Assembly (NCBI GenBank): GCA_021151695.1
Contig: JAGKWU010000011.1
Span: 1 to 64,000, forward strand
DNA length: 64,000 nucleotides
Source of the DNA: Cellvibrionaceae bacterium
GTDB taxonomy: Bacteria; Pseudomonadota; Gammaproteobacteria; Pseudomonadales; Cellvibrionaceae
Direction of reading: 5' to 3'
In this document: positions 26,544 to 37,168 of the stretch, one piece after another
How the letters are laid out: every line of letters starts with the position of its first letter
How positions within the stretch are numbered: position 1 is the stretch's first letter
Position numbers and translations under genes: made by a program
The notes under the pieces: generated by a model
Told to the model about the DNA's origin: nothing
Databases searched by the model: none
Seen by the model: the letters and a program-made list of their open reading frames with translations, nothing else

Positions 26544-26618
26544 ACAAATCCCCTTTTATTGCCAGAAAGCAGAATTGATAGCACCACAGGATAAACCGGT
26601 GCGCCAGCACCAGAACTT

Positions 26619-26816
26619 TCAGTGTAAATCATTTTCACTGAATAGCTCCAAGCTCACTTCACCCGATTCATCCAGACTGATCTGCACCACCATGGGCCGG
26701 CAGCAGACCTCACAATCTTCTATATAAGACTGTTCGTCTACCGAAGTGTCCACCACCAGGCTAATGGACTCACCACAGTAAGGACAATAGGCATGACACT
26801 CTTCCAGTAAATTCAT
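26619..26816 (-). CDS. CPXCG-motif cysteine-rich protein
   Basis: The 65-residue protein has an N-terminal CPYCG (Cys11/Cys14) and a second cysteine cluster CEVCC (around 35-39), forming a likely zinc ribbon followed by an acidic C-terminus. It matches the small CPXCG family widespread in gammaproteobacteria, whose function is unknown. The gene lies 22 bases after ubiD on the same strand and could be co-transcribed with it. Confidence 0.88.
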   Translation of the reverse strand: MNLLEECHAYCPYCGESISLVVDTSVDEQSYIEDCEVCCRPMVVQISLDESGEVSLELFSENDLH

Positions 26817-26838
26817 AGCGCTTCCCGTCCGGTAATAA

Positions 26839-28323
26839 TCAATAGGCTGCCGGCGTATCTATCCCCAGCGAATCCCAAAGGTCGTCAACCCGCTTGCGCA
26901 CGACCTCGTCCATTACTATAGGCGTGCCCCACTCGCGAGTGGTTTCACCCGGCCACTTATTAGTTGCATCAAAACCAACCTTGGAGCCGAGCCCTGAAAC
27001 CGGCGAGGCAAAATCAAGATAATCTATCGGCGTATTTTCTACCATCACTGTATCGCGCGCCGGATCCATTCGCGTTGTCATAGCCCAGATAACATCATTC
27101 CAGTCGCGCGCATTCACATCATCGTCAGTGACTATGACAAATTTGGTGTACATGAATTGCCGCAAGAAACTCCACACCCCCATCATCACACGCTTGGCAT
27201 GACCAGGATATTGTTTCTTCATGGTCACCACCGCCATACGATAGGAGCAACCCTCCGGTGGCAAATAAAAATCTACAATCTCCGGAAATTGTTTTTGTAA
27301 AATCGGCACAAACACTTCGTTGAGCGCCACACCTAAAATCGCCGGCTCATCGGGCGGGCGCCCAGTGTAGGTACTGTGGTAAATCGGATCCTTGCGATGG
27401 GTGATTTTTTCGACAGTAAACACCGGAAAACTATCCACCTCATTGTAGTAACCCGTGTGATCGCCGAACGGGCCTTCCGGAGCCATATCATTAGGCGCTA
27501 TATAGCCCTCCAAAATAAATTCCGCTGACGCCGGCACCTGCAAATCATTGCCGAGGCATTTCACGACTTCGGTTTTATCGCCACGCAACAATCCCGCGAA
27601 AGCATATTCAGAAAGCGTGTCAGGCACAGGCGTTACGGCACCGAGAATGGTGGCGGGATCAGCCCCCAAGGCAACCGCAACTGGAAAATTTTTGCCTGGA
27701 TTTTGAATCTGGAATTCGCGAAAATCCAACGCACCGCCGCGATGGGAAAGCCAGCGCATAATCAGCCGGTTTTTTCCAATTTTTTGCAGGCGATAAATGC
27801 CGAGGTTTTGCCGCTCTTTATGCGGGCCGCGCGTCACCACCAAAGGCCAGGTCACCAGCGGGCCGGCATCGCCAGGCCAACAGGTTTGAATCGGCAACCT
27901 ATCCAGATCCACCGCATCACCTTCAAGCACAAAATCCTGGCACGGCGCCTTGCCCAATACCTTGGGCGCCATATTCAAAACCTGCTTGAAAATTGGCAAT
28001 TTTTCCCAGGCATCTTTAAAACCTTTGGGCGGCTCCGGCTCTTTTAAAAAGGCGAGCAACTTGCCCACTTCACGCAAGGCCGCGACCGACTCCTGCCCCA
28101 TACCCAAAGCAACACGCTCAGGCGTGCCAAACAAATTGCCCAACACAGGAATGGAATAGCCTTTTGGATTTTCAAATAAAAGCGCCGGCCCACCTGCGCG
28201 CAATGTGCGATCACAAATTTCCGTCATTTCAAGATAGGGGTCAATTTCTTGCTTAATGCGCTTGAGTTGGCCGCGAGCCTCAAGCAGGGCGATAAAGTCG
28301 CGCAGGTCTCGATATTGAGTCAT
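26839..28323 (-). CDS. ubiD: 4-hydroxy-3-polyprenylbenzoate decarboxylase
   Basis: The 494-residue prenyl-FMN-dependent decarboxylase catalyses the third step of ubiquinone synthesis in the cytoplasm. It begins with the typical [20 protein letters not shown] and contains the substrate/prFMN region [20 protein letters not shown] and [13 protein letters not shown] with the catalytic Glu. The C-terminal part has [24 protein letters not shown] sequence (here [18 protein letters not shown]) and [10 protein letters not shown]. Length matches E. coli UbiD (497). The prFMN-making partner ubiX is not in this window. Confidence 0.97.
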   Translation of the reverse strand: MTQYRDLRDFIALLEARGQLKRIKQEIDPYLEMTEICDRTLRAGGPALLFENPKGYSIPVLGNLFGTPERVALGMGQESVAALREVGKLLAFLKEPEPPKGFKDAWEKLPIFKQVLNMAPKVLGKAPCQDFVLEGDAVDLDRLPIQTCWPGDAGPLVTWPLVVTRGPHKERQNLGIYRLQKIGKNRLIMRWLSHRGGALDFREFQIQNPGKNFPVAVALGADPATILGAVTPVPDTLSEYAFAGLLRGDKTEVVKCLGNDLQVPASAEFILEGYIAPNDMAPEGPFGDHTGYYNEVDSFPVFTVEKITHRKDPIYHSTYTGRPPDEPAILGVALNEVFVPILQKQFPEIVDFYLPPEGCSYRMAVVTMKKQYPGHAKRVMMGVWSFLRQFMYTKFVIVTDDDVNARDWNDVIWAMTTRMDPARDTVMVENTPIDYLDFASPVSGLGSKVGFDATNKWPGETTREWGTPIVMDEVVRKRVDDLWDSLGIDTPAAY

Positions 28324-28378
28324 GCAGGGTTTCCCTTTTTAAAAAACAATAATTCAAAAACAATTGCTCAGAAACAAC

Positions 28379-28399
28379 AAAGCACCCATTGGGTGCTTT
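28379..28399 (-). terminator. Terminator-like hairpin after rho
   Basis: A near-perfect hairpin AAAGCACCC/GGGTGCTTT with a three-base loop lies 30 bases downstream of the rho stop on the minus strand. It is followed by the moderately T-rich TGTTGTTTC. It probably ends the rho transcript before ubiD. Confidence 0.7.
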
Positions 28400-28428
28400 G
28401 TATGCGTGACAATAACGTCTGAAGCCTC

Positions 28429-29688
28429 TTACTTGCGCTTCATGGACTGGAAGAATTCGTCGTTGGTTTTGAAATCTTTCAGCTTGTCGATGAGAAATTC
28501 AGTTGCGGCAACATCTTCCATGTCGTTCAACAGACGACGCAGAATCCACGCGCGCTGCAATTCATCCTCTTTCATCAGCAGATCTTCGCGGCGAGTACCA
28601 GAGCGACGCACATTGATGGCAGGATACACACGCTTCTCAGCAATTTTGCGATCAAGATGCAATTCCAGGTTACCAGTACCTTTAAACTCCTCGTAAATTA
28701 CCTCGTCCATTTTGGAGCCGGTATCTACCAGTGCGGTCGCAATAATACTCAGGCTACCACCCTCCTCGATGTTCCGCGCCGCACCGAAGAAACGCTTGGG
28801 GCGCTCAAGGGCGTGGGCGTCCACACCACCGGTTAACACTTTGCCGGAGGAGGGAATTACGGTGTTGTAAGCGCGCGCCAAACGAGTTACCGAATCGAGC
28901 AGAATAATTACATCTTTTTTGTGCTCAACCAGACGCTTCGCACGTTCGATCACCATGTCAGCAACCTGCACGTGACGCGAGGGGGGCTCATCAAACGTAG
29001 AGGCAACCACTTCGCCGCGCACAGAACGCTGCATCTCAGTTACTTCTTCAGGACGCTCGTCGATCAGCAATACAATCAAATGACACTCAGGATTATTGCG
29101 CGTAATCGCCTGCGCAATATTTTGCATCATGATGGTTTTACCCGCTTTGGGCGGTGCCACAATCAAACCGCGCTGACCTTTGCCGATAGGCGCGATCAAG
29201 TCGATAATACGACCGGTTAGATCTTCGGTAGAACCATTGCCCGCTTCCAACAGAAGGCGTTCATCAGGAAACAAAGGCGTGAGGTTTTCAAATAAAATTT
29301 TGTTGCGGGAGTTTTCCGGTTTATCGAAATTAATTTCATTAACCTTCAACAGCGCAAAATAACGCTCACCTTCTTTTGGAGGGCGAATTTTGCCGGAAAT
29401 AGTATCGCCAGTGCGCAGGTTAAAACGGCGGATCTGACTGGGCGACACATAAATATCGTCGGGCCCCGCGAGATAGGAAGAGTCAGCGGAACGCAAAAAA
29501 CCAAAACCATCGACCAGAATTTCCAGCACACCATCGCCGTAAATATCTTCACCGCCTTTTGCATGGCGCTTGAGAATATTAAAGATGATGTCTTGCTTGC
29601 GGGAACGCGCCAGGCTTTCAAGGCCCATTTCGCGCGCTATATCAATGAGTTCTTCGATGGGCTTGAGTTTTAAGTCGGTAAGATTCAT
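28429..29688 (-). CDS. rho: Transcription termination factor Rho
   Basis: The 419-residue hexameric RNA helicase terminates transcription. The N-terminal Rho domain ([20 protein letters not shown]), cold-shock-like RNA-binding domain ([20 protein letters not shown]), Walker A APPKAGKT, Walker [17 protein letters not shown] and the Q/R-loop region ([20 protein letters not shown]) are all intact. Length equals the E. coli protein. The trxA-rho order is the common gammaproteobacterial one. A 390-base leader separates the two genes. Confidence 0.98.
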   Translation of the reverse strand: MNLTDLKLKPIEELIDIAREMGLESLARSRKQDIIFNILKRHAKGGEDIYGDGVLEILVDGFGFLRSADSSYLAGPDDIYVSPSQIRRFNLRTGDTISGKIRPPKEGERYFALLKVNEINFDKPENSRNKILFENLTPLFPDERLLLEAGNGSTEDLTGRIIDLIAPIGKGQRGLIVAPPKAGKTIMMQNIAQAITRNNPECHLIVLLIDERPEEVTEMQRSVRGEVVASTFDEPPSRHVQVADMVIERAKRLVEHKKDVIILLDSVTRLARAYNTVIPSSGKVLTGGVDAHALERPKRFFGAARNIEEGGSLSIIATALVDTGSKMDEVIYEEFKGTGNLELHLDRKIAEKRVYPAINVRRSGTRREDLLMKEDELQRAWILRRLLNDMEDVAATEFLIDKLKDFKTNDEFFQSMKRK

Positions 29689-30077
29689 AAGTAGGACTTT
29701 GTAGATGGTTATTGCGGAAAGTTAGCCGTGAGGCTGAATCGTTAAGGGTTAAACCTGTTGCGTGATTTTTGTTGTTCGTCGCTAGCAGTTTTACGGTAAT
29801 AAAGCTCGGAAACTCGGCTGAATGTATTCTGTTAAAGGGTAAGAAACAGCAGGGAGTTAGATCTTATCCGGCGGGGAGCTGAGCCTGGAGCAGGTTCAAC
29901 GCGGGATAAGCAGATGAGCCGAGTATAGCGACTAAATCTGACAAGTGCAAAAACAAAACTGAAAAAAGCCAGACGGCTCCCGGGAAAACTGGCACAAGCA
30001 GGCAATTACACAGCTCGACCTTAACCTGCGACCGGCAGATTGAACAAAAATTCACCGACAAATAACTGCTGCAATAA
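29689..30077 (-). other. Long rho leader region
   Basis: There are about 390 bases between the trxA terminator and rho. A 75-codon minus-strand frame (29864-30091) overlaps the trxA terminator and looks non-coding. It has no similarity to the E. coli rho leader peptide that I can see. A promoter candidate lies at 29922-29951, which would leave a 5-prime leader of about 225 bases. E. coli rho is autoregulated by Rho-dependent attenuation in a comparable leader, so a similar arrangement is plausible here. Confidence 0.5.
29922..29951 (-). promoter_or_regulatory. Candidate sigma-70 promoter of rho
   Basis: On the minus strand TTTGCA (complement of 29946-29951) and TATACT (complement of 29922-29927) are spaced by 18 bases. 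They match -35 and -10 boxes at 4/6 and 5/6 positions. Location upstream of rho and downstream of the trxA terminator supports the call. Confidence 0.5.
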
Positions 30078-30102
30078 AAAAGCCGTCGCAAGGACGGCTT
30101 TT
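30074..30102 (-). terminator. Rho-independent terminator of trxA
   Basis: The stem AAAAGCCGTC/GACGGCTTTT with a GCAAG-type loop is followed on the minus strand by a T-rich run (TTTTTTATT). It starts 17 bases after the trxA stop. Confidence 0.9.
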
Positions 30103-30118
30103 GGCAAACATCTGCAAA

Positions 30119-30448
30119 TTAGATTGAGTTGTTGATGAAATCAACCAATTGCGCTTTGGACAGGGCACCTACTTTGGTCGCTGCCGCTTCGCCGTTTTTG
30201 AACAGGATCAGCGTTGGAATACCGCGAATACCAAACTTGGCGGGTACTTCTTTATTGGCATCCACATCGACTTTGGCAATTTTTACCTTACCGGCATATT
30301 GCTCCGCCAGGTCGTCAAGGATGGGGGCAATCATTTTGCATGGACCGCACCAGGCCGCCCAAAAATCCACCAGCACAGGCACATCAGCGCTCAGTACATC
30401 TTGCGCGAAGCTGGCATCAGTTACATGAACAATGGCATCGTTACTCAT
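30119..30448 (-). CDS. trxA: Thioredoxin 1
   Basis: The 109-residue cytoplasmic thioredoxin has the active site WCGPC (residues 33-37) inside [19 protein letters not shown]. It also has the buried Asp in PVLVDFW and the cis-proline segment [15 protein letters not shown]. It reduces disulfides with electrons from thioredoxin reductase. Size matches E. coli TrxA (109). It has its own terminator and sits directly upstream of rho. Confidence 0.98.
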   Translation of the reverse strand: MSNDAIVHVTDASFAQDVLSADVPVLVDFWAAWCGPCKMIAPILDDLAEQYAGKVKIAKVDVDANKEVPAKFGIRGIPTLILFKNGEAAATKVGALSKAQLVDFINNSI

Positions 30449-30619
30449 ATCAAATCTCCTGAATATTCATCGATTGGGGGCATCATAGGGATTGCCTCAA
30501 ATGACCGCAAGGAGAAAAAACCTATAGTGGCCATAGCAGCGCCCAATGGCAGGTGATAGCAGAGTAACCATTCGGCAGGAAAAGGGCACAGCAAGAAAAT
30601 GACAGGCAGATAAATTAAA

Positions 30620-33016
30620 TTAATGCTGCGTGCGGCGAGCAATACGCTCCAACACCCCAGTGAGACTATCCAGTGTGACAGGCTTGGAGAGGTAGTAGTT
30701 CATACCGCTGGCAAATACCGCCTCGCGATGCTCCTGCAGCGCATGTGCCGTTAATGCCACTATGGCGGTTTGGGTCAAATTGCGATTGCGCTCGAATTCG
30801 CGAATGCTGCGAGTGGCTTCAAAGCCATCCATTTCCGGCATTTCACAATCCATGAGTATCACATCATAAGGCTGCATGGCTTTACGCACCGCATCAAAGG
30901 CCATAACGCCGTTTTCCACCAGCTCGGGCTGAATTTTTAGCTTGCCCAACAAACCTTTTATCACCATGCGATTTACGGCATTGTCCTCCGCGACCAACAC
31001 GCGCATATGGGAGAAAATATCCTCATCAGGTACAGGAGCGACTACCTCCTCTACCGGCGCTGGCTCATACCCCATAAGCGCCGCCAATTCGTATTTGAGC
31101 GCCTTGCCGGAGACGGGTTTACGCAACACCGCGTGTATGGAAAATCTCCGCAACAACTGCGGATCAAGATAAACATCGCTACCCGATGCGATAAACAACG
31201 GAATAGACAAAATATCGGGATTGCTGCGCACCTGCCGAACGAGATCGACACCCGGCATATCTGGCAGCGATGAATCCACACATATAAAATCAAAGGGCTC
31301 ACCACTGTGGGCAGCGTGCAGCAAGGTCGTCATGGCGACCTTGGCAGAGCTGGCATGAACACTACTGATTCCCCAGTCATTGGTGTGTTCGCAAAGGAAT
31401 TCGAACACTTTGGTATTGCCACCGGCCAGCAATAATTTTTTGCCGCGCAAGGACTCGGTAAGCTCGCGCTCGTGAGCCGTTTCTTCCAGCATAAAATCCG
31501 AGGGAGCAAACTCTGCGGTAAACCAAAAGGTCGAGCCGCGCCCCTTGGCACTGTTGACCCCAATCTCACCATTCATCAGCTCCGCCAGACTTTTGCAGAT
31601 AGCCAACCCCAAGCCTGTGCCGCCGTATTTGCGCGTAGTAGAAGCATCCGCCTGATTAAATGAATCGAACAGATTGCCACTGGACGCCAGATCTATTCCT
31701 ATACCGCTGTCTTGCACGGAAAAGCGCAATCTGGGACGCGCCGACGTCGAACCGGGAGCAAGCCCAACCTCCAATGCAATAAAACCTTCAGCCGTAAATT
31801 TAAAGGCATTGCCCAACAGATTGATGATGATTTGACGCAGACGGGTTGGATCGCCCTGCAGCAGTATAGGTGTACTCGGCCTTACCCCTCCAACCAACTC
31901 AATGTGGCGCTTGCTGGCGGTGGCGCCAAATAACTGCAGGCAATCCTCGATTAAATCATCGAGGTTAAACATGGCCACTTCCAGCTGCATTTTGCCCGCC
32001 TCGATTTTGGAGTAATCGAGAATATCGTTGATGATTTCGAGCAGGGTTTCACCGGAGCGATGAATCACATCTATATAGTGCTTCTGGTTTTCGTTGAGCG
32101 GTGTATCACGCAGCATTTCCAACATGCCTATCACACCATTCATTGGTGTACGAATTTCGTGACTCATAGTCGCAAGGAACTGGCTCTTGGCGCGACTGGC
32201 ATCTTCCGCCGCGTTTTTCAGCCGGCGCGATTCCATTTTTTCGGCCTGCTCCGCCTGGAGGGCCGCCTCCATGGTCCGGCGCTGCTCCAAATCTTCCAGC
32301 AATGTCTCGCGCATGTGGTTGATCGCATTCACCACATTGTCCAGCTCATCGGGCATGGAGTCGGCTTTAACGCGGCGCAAGCGCAAAGGTTTGGTCAGGG
32401 TTTCAAGATTGAGGTTGCGCGCATAGTTGGCGATAGCTTCCATGTGGCGGGTGAGCAGAGCGTGCACCAGCCAGAGGATAAATAGCGAAATCAGCAGGGT
32501 TTTGGTGGATTGGACGATGGCGATAAACACCGCCCGCTCCCACAACTTGTCGTAAATACTGGAGAGGGATGCTGTAACACGCAGGGTGCCAAGACGCTGT
32601 TCCGGTGTGCTGGCATCTTCGTAAGTCAGCGGGTATTCGCGCACCAGGAACTGGCTTTTTTTGGAGTCAATTTCCTCCTGACTGTAAGCCGTGCCCGCTA
32701 CCAGGGTCTGCTCGGTGTTGTTCCAATCGCGCCAGACGACGCGCACCTGCACCACATCCTGCACGTCCAGCACGCTGTTGATCTGGATATTCAGCTGTTC
32801 CTGGTCAAACCCCCAGAGACTTTTGGTGATACTGGCAAGGGTACTGATGCGCACCTGATCCAGGCGCTTTTCAAGGGAGGAAACATCATCGTGAAAGTTG
32901 CCGTAGAGCTGGAGCAAAATGGCAAACAGGGTGATCAGCGAGCTACTGACCACTATCAGGCCAAGCAATCGAAAGGCAATGGGATTTTCGCGCGCGTAGC
33001 GTCTGATATTCAACAT
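30620..33016 (-). CDS. Hybrid sensor histidine kinase
   Basis: The 798-residue membrane protein has TM1 at about 14-38, a periplasmic sensing region of about 125 residues, TM2 at about 165-187 and a HAMP-like/coiled linker to about 275. HisKA has the phospho-acceptor in [12 protein letters not shown] (His286). The HATPase domain has N-box LLGNAFKFT, and G-boxes SGIGID and [15 protein letters not shown]. Two receiver domains follow. The first begins KKLLLAGGN in place of the acidic pocket and looks degenerate. The second is canonical ([14 protein letters not shown], phospho-Asp about 723 in [12 protein letters not shown], Lys in YLSKPV). There is no adjacent response regulator or DNA-binding gene, so its target is unknown. 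Confidence 0.93.
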   Translation of the reverse strand: MLNIRRYARENPIAFRLLGLIVVSSSLITLFAILLQLYGNFHDDVSSLEKRLDQVRISTLASITKSLWGFDQEQLNIQINSVLDVQDVVQVRVVWRDWNNTEQTLVAGTAYSQEEIDSKKSQFLVREYPLTYEDASTPEQRLGTLRVTASLSSIYDKLWERAVFIAIVQSTKTLLISLFILWLVHALLTRHMEAIANYARNLNLETLTKPLRLRRVKADSMPDELDNVVNAINHMRETLLEDLEQRRTMEAALQAEQAEKMESRRLKNAAEDASRAKSQFLATMSHEIRTPMNGVIGMLEMLRDTPLNENQKHYIDVIHRSGETLLEIINDILDYSKIEAGKMQLEVAMFNLDDLIEDCLQLFGATASKRHIELVGGVRPSTPILLQGDPTRLRQIIINLLGNAFKFTAEGFIALEVGLAPGSTSARPRLRFSVQDSGIGIDLASSGNLFDSFNQADASTTRKYGGTGLGLAICKSLAELMNGEIGVNSAKGRGSTFWFTAEFAPSDFMLEETAHERELTESLRGKKLLLAGGNTKVFEFLCEHTNDWGISSVHASSAKVAMTTLLHAAHSGEPFDFICVDSSLPDMPGVDLVRQVRSNPDILSIPLFIASGSDVYLDPQLLRRFSIHAVLRKPVSGKALKYELAALMGYEPAPVEEVVAPVPDEDIFSHMRVLVAEDNAVNRMVIKGLLGKLKIQPELVENGVMAFDAVRKAMQPYDVILMDCEMPEMDGFEATRSIREFERNRNLTQTAIVALTAHALQEHREAVFASGMNYYLSKPVTLDSLTGVLERIARRTQH

Positions 33017-33461
33017 GGATAGTGAGAACTCGGCCCGACGGCATGGATTGGCAGCACCTGGCTCCGCGTTTGCGGTGAAGGCTTAAGCCAAGGCTGGCAT
33101 TTAAAAAAATTGTAGCAGCAGTTTTACTCTATGTACCCTTTTTAACCAAGCCGCATTGGCGTGGAAATGGCCGAGCCAAAAACTGCTAATAGTCAGGATC
33201 ATTTTAACAAAACCCGCGCAATAGCCCGCAAGCAGGCCACCGCCATGCTAAAAATATTCACCAAGGCATTGTTTTAACACCTATATTTGTGCGCGAATGT
33301 ATTACAATGCGCCGGCTTTGAAACGGCCCCCTGTGTAGGCAGTACAGGGACCGCAAGGCAACGAATAACGCGCGCATTCAGGCCGACTATGTCTGGGTCC
33401 GGGTCTGGATGCGCCAAGATCTCTCAGCAATGCGTAAACAATCCTGTACGGAGAAAAGCGG
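33017..33461. other. Divergent intergenic region, kinase/opgG
   Basis: These 445 bases separate the divergent hybrid kinase and opgG. No gene is convincing on either strand. A hairpin CCCTGT/ACAGGG (33329-33349) lies in the presumed opgG leader, about 115 bases before the ATG. TACAAT at 33303-33308 could be a -10 box, but I see no good -35 partner. E. coli opgGH is osmotically regulated; the element responsible here is not evident. Confidence 0.5.
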
Positions 33462-35081
33462 ATGAGTAAATTACTCAATAGTGGTGCGCGTGCATTTAGC
33501 CTCAAGCCTCTGCACAAAACCATGATGTTAGCCGCCAGCTGCCTGTTGGCAGTCTGCGCCACCCCGGCCTATAGCGCCCAACCCACTATTACCCCAACCT
33601 CCGCAAGCGAGGCCTCGCAAGCCGGCCTCTATGACACAGTAACCAACCGTGCCAAACTCCTGGCCAAGGGCGACTTCAAGCCGCTGGTTACCCACATCCC
33701 GGAAGCGCTGGCCAAGATGGACTACGACCAGTATCGCTCCATTCGCTTCCGCCCTGACGCCTCCCTGTGGCGCAACGAAGCCCAGTTTGAAGTGCAATTG
33801 TTTCACGCAGGTTTCCTGTTTAAAGAACCCGTCGTTCTGCACATGAGTGGCGATGCCCCTCTGCAGTTCAAGCAAGAGTTCTTTAACTACGATGGCAAAG
33901 CCGCCCCGCTGGCAGGCATAGCCCCGAAAGACATAGGCTTTGCCGGCTTCCGCCTGCACTACCCCCTCAACAACAATCAATACAAAGATGAATTCGCCGT
34001 ATTCCAGGGCGCATCCTACTTCCGCATGGTTGGTCCCGGCCAGGCTTATGGCTTGTCTGCACGCGGTTTGGCTGTAGATACCGCCGAGCCGAAGGGTGAA
34101 GAATTCCCGGTATTCCGCGAGTTCTGGCTGCTCAAGCCAACGCCGGCTGAAAAGCATCTGGTGCTCTACGCATTGATGGACAGCCAGTCCATCACCGGTG
34201 CCTATCGCTTTGACATGTACCCGGGCAACCCCAACCAGGTGAAAATCACCGCGCGCGTTTTTGCCCGTAAAGACGTGAACAAAGTAGGCTTTGCACCACT
34301 GACCAGTATGTACCTGTTCGGTGAGAACAGCGTTAACGTGCACAAGTTTGATGACTTCCGTCCTGAGGTACATGATTCCGACGGTCTGTTGATGCAAGCA
34401 GCTTCCGGCGAGTGGATCTGGCGCGCACTGAGCAACCACCGCGCGCTGCACGTGTCCTCATTGGGCGACACTAATCCGCAAGGTTTTGGCCTGATGCAAC
34501 GCGATCGTGACTTCGACAATTATCTCGACACCGAAGCCAAGTATGAGAAGCGCCCAAGCATTTGGATCAAACCAGACAATACCTGGGGCAAAGGCCGCGT
34601 AGAACTGGTAGAGATTCCCTCCGATAGCGAAGCCAACGACAACATAGTGGCCTACTGGGTACCAGACCAGGCCATGAAAGCTGGCGAGACCCGCGAGTTC
34701 AAATACACCCTGCGCACAGTGGATGCTGATGTTGCTGAGCAAACTGTCGCCAAGGTAGTTCGCACCCGCACTGGCTGGGGCGCCGTAGCTGCACAGGGCA
34801 ACCCACCACCGAAGAGCAAGCGTCAGTTCGCCATCGATTTCCAGGGCGGTGATTTGGATAAACTGGCTGCCAACGCAACCGTTGAGGCAGATCTGGGCAA
34901 AAACTCCGGCACTTTTACCGACCTGCATGTCAGTAAGCTGCCGGACGGAAAAACCTATCGCGCCTCCTTCAAGCTGGAGCCAGATGGCAACAATGTGGTT
35001 GATATGCGTGTCTTCCTTAAATCCAACAACAAACGCTTGAGTGAGGTTTGGAGTTATGTCTGGTACCCAGATGACATCTAA
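33462..35081 (+). CDS. opgG: Glucan biosynthesis protein G
   Basis: The 539-residue periplasmic OpgG/MdoG is needed to build osmoregulated periplasmic glucans, acting on the beta-1,2 glucan backbone made by OpgH. The signal peptide spans about residues 18-39 (LAVCATPAYSAQ). Typical segments are YDQYRSIRFRPDASLWRNEA, FQVQLFHAG-like FEVQLFHAGFLFKEPV, GASYFRMVGPGQAYGLSARG, GFGLMQRDRDFDNYLDTEAK and the C-terminal EVWSYVWYPDDI. GGAGAAAAGCGG precedes the ATG. It overlaps opgH by 26 bases. It is somewhat longer than the E. coli protein (511). Confidence 0.96.
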   Translation: MSKLLNSGARAFSLKPLHKTMMLAASCLLAVCATPAYSAQPTITPTSASEASQAGLYDTVTNRAKLLAKGDFKPLVTHIPEALAKMDYDQYRSIRFRPDASLWRNEAQFEVQLFHAGFLFKEPVVLHMSGDAPLQFKQEFFNYDGKAAPLAGIAPKDIGFAGFRLHYPLNNNQYKDEFAVFQGASYFRMVGPGQAYGLSARGLAVDTAEPKGEEFPVFREFWLLKPTPAEKHLVLYALMDSQSITGAYRFDMYPGNPNQVKITARVFARKDVNKVGFAPLTSMYLFGENSVNVHKFDDFRPEVHDSDGLLMQAASGEWIWRALSNHRALHVSSLGDTNPQGFGLMQRDRDFDNYLDTEAKYEKRPSIWIKPDNTWGKGRVELVEIPSDSEANDNIVAYWVPDQAMKAGETREFKYTLRTVDADVAEQTVAKVVRTRTGWGAVAAQGNPPPKSKRQFAIDFQGGDLDKLAANATVEADLGKNSGTFTDLHVSKLPDGKTYRASFKLEPDGNNVVDMRVFLKSNNKRLSEVWSYVWYPDDI

Positions 35082-37071
35082 TAATTCAACTCCAGTATCG
35101 CCCGATTCAACGCCGGTACAACCCGCCAAGCCCATTAACCGCGACCTGCTGCCGGAAAATCACATCCGGCTGCCAGGTGAGTCTTTGCGCCGCTGGGTCT
35201 ATGCGCTGCTGACGGTGATCACCGCTGTCACTGGCGTCTACATGATGTGGGATATCCTCAGCGCCAATGGTGTTACCACCCTTGAGGCGGTGATTCTGCT
35301 GCTGTTCGCCATCTCCTTCTGCTGGATTTCCACCGCCTTCTGGAGCGCTGTATTCGGCTTTGTGCTGCTCATGATGCGCCGCGATCCGCTCACCCTGAAG
35401 CCCATCGACCAGTTTTACGACGATAGCCTGCCCATCACACAACGCACGGCGGTAGTGATGCCTATCTATAACGAAGATACCCATCGCGTTATAGCCGGCT
35501 TTGAAGCTACGTTGAATTCACTGGTGGCGACTGGCGAAATCGAGCACTTCGATTTCTTTATGTTGAGCGACACCACCAAGCTGGATATCGCCCAGCGCGA
35601 GCGCGACCAGTGGCAGCAATTCACGTCCCGCATTGGCGATCTGAGCAAGCACACTTTCTACCGTCGTCGCGAAAAGAACCTGCATCGCAAAGTGGGCAAC
35701 ATCGCTGAATTTTTGCAGCGTTGGGGCAAAAACTACGAAAACATGATTGTTCTGGATGCCGACAGCGTAATGAGCGGTACTTGCTTGCTGCGCATGGTGC
35801 GCGCCATGCAGATCAACCCGCGCGCCGGCCTGATCCAAACCGTTCCTATCCCCGTGCGCCAAACCACCTTCTTTGGTCGCTTTGTGCAATTTGCTGCCGT
35901 GCTCTATTCGCCTATGCTGGCTACCGGCATTGCCTTTTGGCAAACCGGCGCGGCCAACTACTGGGGCCATAACGCTATTATCCGCATCAAAGCCTTTATC
36001 GATCATTGCGGCCTGCCCACATTGCCCGGTAAAGCGCCTTTTGGTGGCGATATTCTCAGCCACGACTTTGTGGAAGCTGCCATGCTACGCCGCGCTGGCT
36101 GGGATGTGTTCCTTCTGGCCGATCTGGAAGGTAGCTACGAGGAAGTTCCCTGCAACATCATCGACTACGCTACCCGCGACCGTCGCTGGGTGCAGGGCAA
36201 TATCCAGCATCTGGGCATTATCGACGCCGCTGGCCTGCACCCCATCAGCCGCTTGCACTTCTTGCTCGGTGCAACCGCCTACATCTCTTCCTTGATATGG
36301 CTGATGATGTTGGTGTTGAGCACCGCTGATGCGGTAGTACGCGCACTTAACAGCAACGTTTACTTCGCCACAGGCGCAAGCGCCATAGGGTCTATTGATT
36401 TCCACATGGCACCTATTTGGCCCATCGCCAAAACCGGCCTGATTATCGCGTTGATTACGCTTACCACCATTTTGCTGCTGTTCCCCAAAGTGATGGGCAT
36501 CATCACTACTCTGGCACACAGACGCGAACAATTTGGCGGCACCAAGGCGATTATCCGCGGCACCCTGGTAGAGACTGCGTTTGCTGTGCTGATTGCTCCC
36601 ATCATGATGGCCTTCCATGCCTACTTTGTGGTGTCAGTACTGCTGGGCTTTAAAGTGAACTGGGACGCCCAGGATCGCGAAGGCCGCCTGCTCACCTGGA
36701 AGGAAAGTTTTGCGCGCACGCTGCGCACTACCTTGGTGGCATTGGCCTGGGGCTATATGACCTGGACCTACGCCCCCATCTTCTTCTGGTGGCTGTTGCC
36801 AATCCTCACCGGCCTGGTACTGGCGGCACCTATAGTGCGCTATTCCAGTAGCCTTACCCTGGGTGAAGACTGCCGCAAGCACGGTATTTTCGTGAGCCCC
36901 TTTGAGACCAACGAAGATCCAGTGCTGACGGACCTCAAACGTCTCCTTGCCGTTGAGCATCCACCGCTGGAAACCCCTGCCCCCCTGCCCGTATTACCGC
37001 CCGATAATTGGAGCGATATGGCCGAGCAGGATATGGAAGAATATCCCCCCAAAGACTATTCGTGGCAGTAA
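35056..37071 (+). CDS. opgH: Glucans biosynthesis glucosyltransferase H
   Basis: This 671-residue polytopic inner-membrane GT2 glucosyltransferase uses UDP-glucose to make linear beta-1,2-glucan. Helices flank a cytoplasmic catalytic domain with AVVMPIYNEDTHRV, the DxD-type VLDADSVMSGTCL, GDILSHDFVEAAMLRRAGWD and the Q/RxxRW-type DRRWVQGN. Further helices follow (about 370-620). In enteric bacteria OpgH also binds FtsZ to couple size to nutrients. I chose ATG 35056, which has GAGG nine bases upstream; 35071 is an alternative. A strong terminator follows 4 bases after the stop. Confidence 0.96.
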   Translation: MSGTQMTSNNSTPVSPDSTPVQPAKPINRDLLPENHIRLPGESLRRWVYALLTVITAVTGVYMMWDILSANGVTTLEAVILLLFAISFCWISTAFWSAVFGFVLLMMRRDPLTLKPIDQFYDDSLPITQRTAVVMPIYNEDTHRVIAGFEATLNSLVATGEIEHFDFFMLSDTTKLDIAQRERDQWQQFTSRIGDLSKHTFYRRREKNLHRKVGNIAEFLQRWGKNYENMIVLDADSVMSGTCLLRMVRAMQINPRAGLIQTVPIPVRQTTFFGRFVQFAAVLYSPMLATGIAFWQTGAANYWGHNAIIRIKAFIDHCGLPTLPGKAPFGGDILSHDFVEAAMLRRAGWDVFLLADLEGSYEEVPCNIIDYATRDRRWVQGNIQHLGIIDAAGLHPISRLHFLLGATAYISSLIWLMMLVLSTADAVVRALNSNVYFATGASAIGSIDFHMAPIWPIAKTGLIIALITLTTILLLFPKVMGIITTLAHRREQFGGTKAIIRGTLVETAFAVLIAPIMMAFHAYFVVSVLLGFKVNWDAQDREGRLLTWKESFARTLRTTLVALAWGYMTWTYAPIFFWWLLPILTGLVLAAPIVRYSSSLTLGEDCRKHGIFVSPFETNEDPVLTDLKRLLAVEHPPLETPAPLPVLPPDNWSDMAEQDMEEYPPKDYSWQ

Positions 37072-37075
37072 TACC

Positions 37076-37104
37076 AAAACCCGGCTTAGCCGGGTTTTTT
37101 TTGC
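37076..37104 (+). terminator. Rho-independent terminator of opgGH
   Basis: The stem AAAACCCGGC/GCCGGGTTTT with a TTA loop is followed by a run of eight T in total, directly after the opgH stop codon. Confidence 0.95.
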
Positions 37105-37168
37105 CCGCTTTTGTTACCAGACCCAGTTGACTGACGCCGATTTGGCCTAAGCTTATTGAATAAAACCT

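Noticed and set aside
29864..30091. A 75-codon minus-strand frame in the rho leader as a possible leader peptide.
   Set aside because: It begins inside the trxA terminator, has no Shine-Dalgarno sequence, and does not resemble known rho leader peptides.
33528..34451. A 307-codon minus-strand frame opposite opgG.
   Set aside because: It is antisense to opgG, which is intact, and has no family resemblance.
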